Below are positions 62,602-64,000 of a stretch of DNA of 64,000 bases, piece after piece. The DNA lies in NCBI GenBank assembly GCA_963704005.1, contig CAVPGJ010000002.1, positions 99,830-163,829 on the forward strand. Reading direction: 5' to 3'. The notes beneath the pieces were generated by a model. That model did not search any database. It was not told the DNA's origin and saw only the letters and a program-made list of their open reading frames with translations. The stretch's first letter is position 1. The number at the start of each line of letters is the position of its first letter. This stretch comes from AC-32 sp963704005. Its GTDB lineage: Bacteria; Actinomycetota; Thermoleophilia; Gaiellales; Gaiellaceae. Made by a program: the position numbers and the translations under genes.

Positions 62602-63707
62602 TGCGACCGGATCAGCATCTCGGCCTGACGTTCGAGGTCGACGTACGGCTCGCCGCTGACGTCGACCGCGACGCGGTTGATCGTCCCGCCGGTGAAAGCG
62701 TACGGAGACTTGCCCGGGTAGTCGTCGGTCACCGCCTCGCCGCTGTGCCGTCCGACGTAGAGCCCCGAACCGGCGATCGCGAACGCCCCGAGCTGCGTCT
62801 TGAGCTTGCCCTCGCCGACCTTCTTGTCGCCGTGGAAGAGCGACAACGTCCCGGTGGCATGCGTCGGCTCCATCCCCTCCTTCTCGAACGAGGCCGAGAG
62901 GATCAGGTTCTCGCCGGTCGGGACGTCCTCGGTGCCGACGATCATCTGCTCCTCGGCGCCGACGAAGTTATTCACGTAGTGGAGCCGATTGTCCTTGACG
63001 TAGAGCGCGTGGCCGCCGAAGCGCGACCCCATCGCGAAGAGCACGCCCTCGGCACCGCCCGCCGGGATGTCGACGAGCGCGCCGATCACGAACGAGCGGT
63101 TCCTCGTGCTGACTGCCTGCCATTCGCTCACCGGCGCCGAGCCCGGGAAGTACACGTACCGGTCGCGCGGTCCGGCGAGTTGCGGTCTTGGCTCGGTAAG
63201 GATCTCGACCGGCGTTCGATCGTCGAGCGGGAACGCGCCGTTCGCGCCGGCCTCGGAGAACCAGACGTTCACGAGCTCCCGCAGCTTGTCGGGCTGCTCG
63301 GCCGCGAGGTTGTTGACCTCCGAGCGGTCGACGTCCACGTGGTACAGCTCCCACTCGTCGTCGTTGAAGTTGCCCCAACCGGCGATGCAGGGATGGGTCG
63401 TGACCGCCTTCCAGCCCTCGTGCCAGATCGAGCGCGAGCCGAGCATCGCGTAGAACTGCGTCCTGCGCCCGGACTCGGCCTTGGCGTCGTCGAAGGTCTC
63501 GCGCATGCTGACGCCGTCGATGGGCGACTGCGTGTGGCCCTTGATCGTCTCGGGCAGCTCGATTCCGAGGACGTCCAGGATCGTCGGCACGAGGTCGATC
63601 GCGTGGAAGTACTGGTCGCGGATCTCGCCCCGCGCCTTCGTCCCGGCAGGCCACGCGATGATGCACGGGTCGCTTGTGCCGCCGTTGAACTCGTAGCGCT
63701 TCCACAT
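62598..63707 (-). pseudogene. Arylsulfatase, C-terminal part only
   Basis: 369 residues resembling the C-terminal two thirds of large arylsulfatases: MWKRYEFNGGTSDPCIIAWP, DQYFHAIDLVPTILDVLGIE, MLGSRSIWHEGWKAVTTHP, DDEWELYHVDVDRSEVNNLA, then the beta-rich end (RFGGHALYVKDNRLHYVNNF). The first 300 or so residues, which carry the CxPSR active-site Cys and metal Asp residues, are absent. The homologous frame stops at 63707, where an inverted-repeat element begins. It cannot be an active sulfatase. Confidence 0.85.
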
Positions 63708-63709
63708 CT

Positions 63710-63776
63710 GGAGAAAAGGTGTCCGACACCTGATTCTGTCAAGGGCAAAGCGTGCCGAGCGTGTGACACTTTCTCC
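63710..63776. mobile_element. Inverted-repeat element at the sulfatase break
   Basis: GGAGAAAAGGTGTC at the left and GTGACACTTTCTCC at the right are imperfect terminal inverted repeats about 40 bp apart. The left arm also contains the palindrome GGTGTCCGACACC (63718-63730). It has MITE-like size and structure and no gene. It sits exactly where sulfatase homology stops. Confidence 0.55.
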
Positions 63777-63890
63777 ACAGGCCACGTTCCGCCGCAGCGC
63801 TTTGCTCTTGCGCTCGCAGGGGGACGGCTCCTCGCCGCCGCGGCCGACATGTGCGGCCGCGGCTCGCCACGGCTTAGATCGAAAGGCAAT
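63777..63890. other. Spacer before tRNA terminator
   Basis: GC-rich spacer with no gene. A GCCGCGGCC-type stretch near 63837-63862 is self-complementary. No sulfatase or phage integrase sequence is present. Confidence 0.5.
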
Positions 63891-63937
63891 CCCGAACGAA
63901 GTCGTCATGCCCGCGAAGCGGGCGGACTTCGTTCGGG
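63891..63937 (-). terminator. Long hairpin after tRNA
   Basis: CCCGAACGAAGTC at 63891-63903 pairs with GACTTCGTTCGGG at 63925-63937, with an inner GCCCGC-GAA-GCGGGC stem. It lies directly 3' of the tRNA gene on the minus strand and is the likely terminator. Confidence 0.75.
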
Positions 63938-63940
63938 GAG

Positions 63941-64000
63941 TGGGCGGTACTGGGCTCGAACCAGTGACCCCCAGCTTGTCGAGCTGGTGCTCTCCCAACT
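63941..64000 (-). tRNA. tRNA-Val(GAC), 5' part outside window
   Basis: On the minus strand the 3' acceptor strand ACCGCCC with discriminator A, T-arm CTGG-TTCGAGC-CCAG and anticodon arm CCAGC-TCGACAA-GCTGG are complete; the D-arm is cut partway by the window edge. Anticodon GAC at loop positions 34-36 reads Val. Position 33 is C rather than the usual T. The CCA end is not encoded. Confidence 0.8.

Noticed and set aside
63777..64000. Integration site at the tRNA gene
   Set aside because: No integrase and no second copy of the tRNA 3' end was seen in the window.

Overview
The window comes from a very GC-rich bacterium with dense, often overlapping genes, frequent GTG/TTG starts and few spacer bases. 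The gene content (ScpAB, a TrmH-thrS-infC-rpmI-rplT block, ArgR, a VLRF1-type peptidyl-tRNA hydrolase, a DUF3618 / holin-III / small membrane protein cluster) suggests a deep-branching actinobacterium, most likely of the Thermoleophilia (Gaiellales/Solirubrobacterales) type. This taxonomic call is inference from gene content and composition only.

Layout. 0-19.6 kb is mostly housekeeping: trpS (5' cut by the window edge), a secreted phosphoesterase, an rRNA pseudouridine synthase, scpA/scpB, lgt, an ECF sigma factor with a membrane partner, dnaE (broken by about ten single-base insertions), a polysaccharide deacetylase, a K+ channel with a YihY-type membrane protein, a secreted collagen-like His-tailed protein, a VLRF1-type hydrolase, an EamA exporter and a Phd/PIN toxin-antitoxin pair. 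20-37.6 kb is a defence island. One long leftward gene series reads hsdR - hsdS - DUF433 antitoxin - VapC45-type PIN toxin - hsdM - mcrB (with an internal EVE domain) - mcrC - TM0106-family nuclease/helicase, with start/stop overlaps at most junctions. Next to it are a divergent NucS/DUF91-type nuclease, an HNH endonuclease and a small toxin/DUF2283 pair. 37.6-45 kb holds an aminotransferase and a 2-oxoacid (pyruvate or acetoin type) dehydrogenase cluster E1alpha-E1beta-E2 with E3 nearby. 45-60 kb contains argR, a small membrane-protein operon, a cupredoxin-like secreted protein, pheST, paired methyltransferases, the translation cluster thrS-infC-rpmI-rplT-trmH, a FIST protein and msrB-msrA. 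60.6-63.7 kb is a decaying sulfatase locus: a SulP transporter scrap, an intact formylglycine-generating-enzyme-like gene, a HAD phosphatase and an arylsulfatase that has lost its N-terminal half. A partial tRNA gene closes the window.

Two things stand out beyond the gene list. First, the genome carries several families of short intergenic repeats: a two-hairpin repeat with at least seven copies, GGGGTCAGACCCC palindrome clusters, a 35-bp repeat pair, two tandem duplications of about 110 bp (one copying the argR start), and an inverted-repeat element at the sulfatase break. Second, many conserved genes are interrupted by single-base indels, nearly all of them +1. The gene lengths agree with the indels counted, so these look like consensus errors in the assembly rather than biology. 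I annotate such genes end to end as one CDS and say so in each entry.
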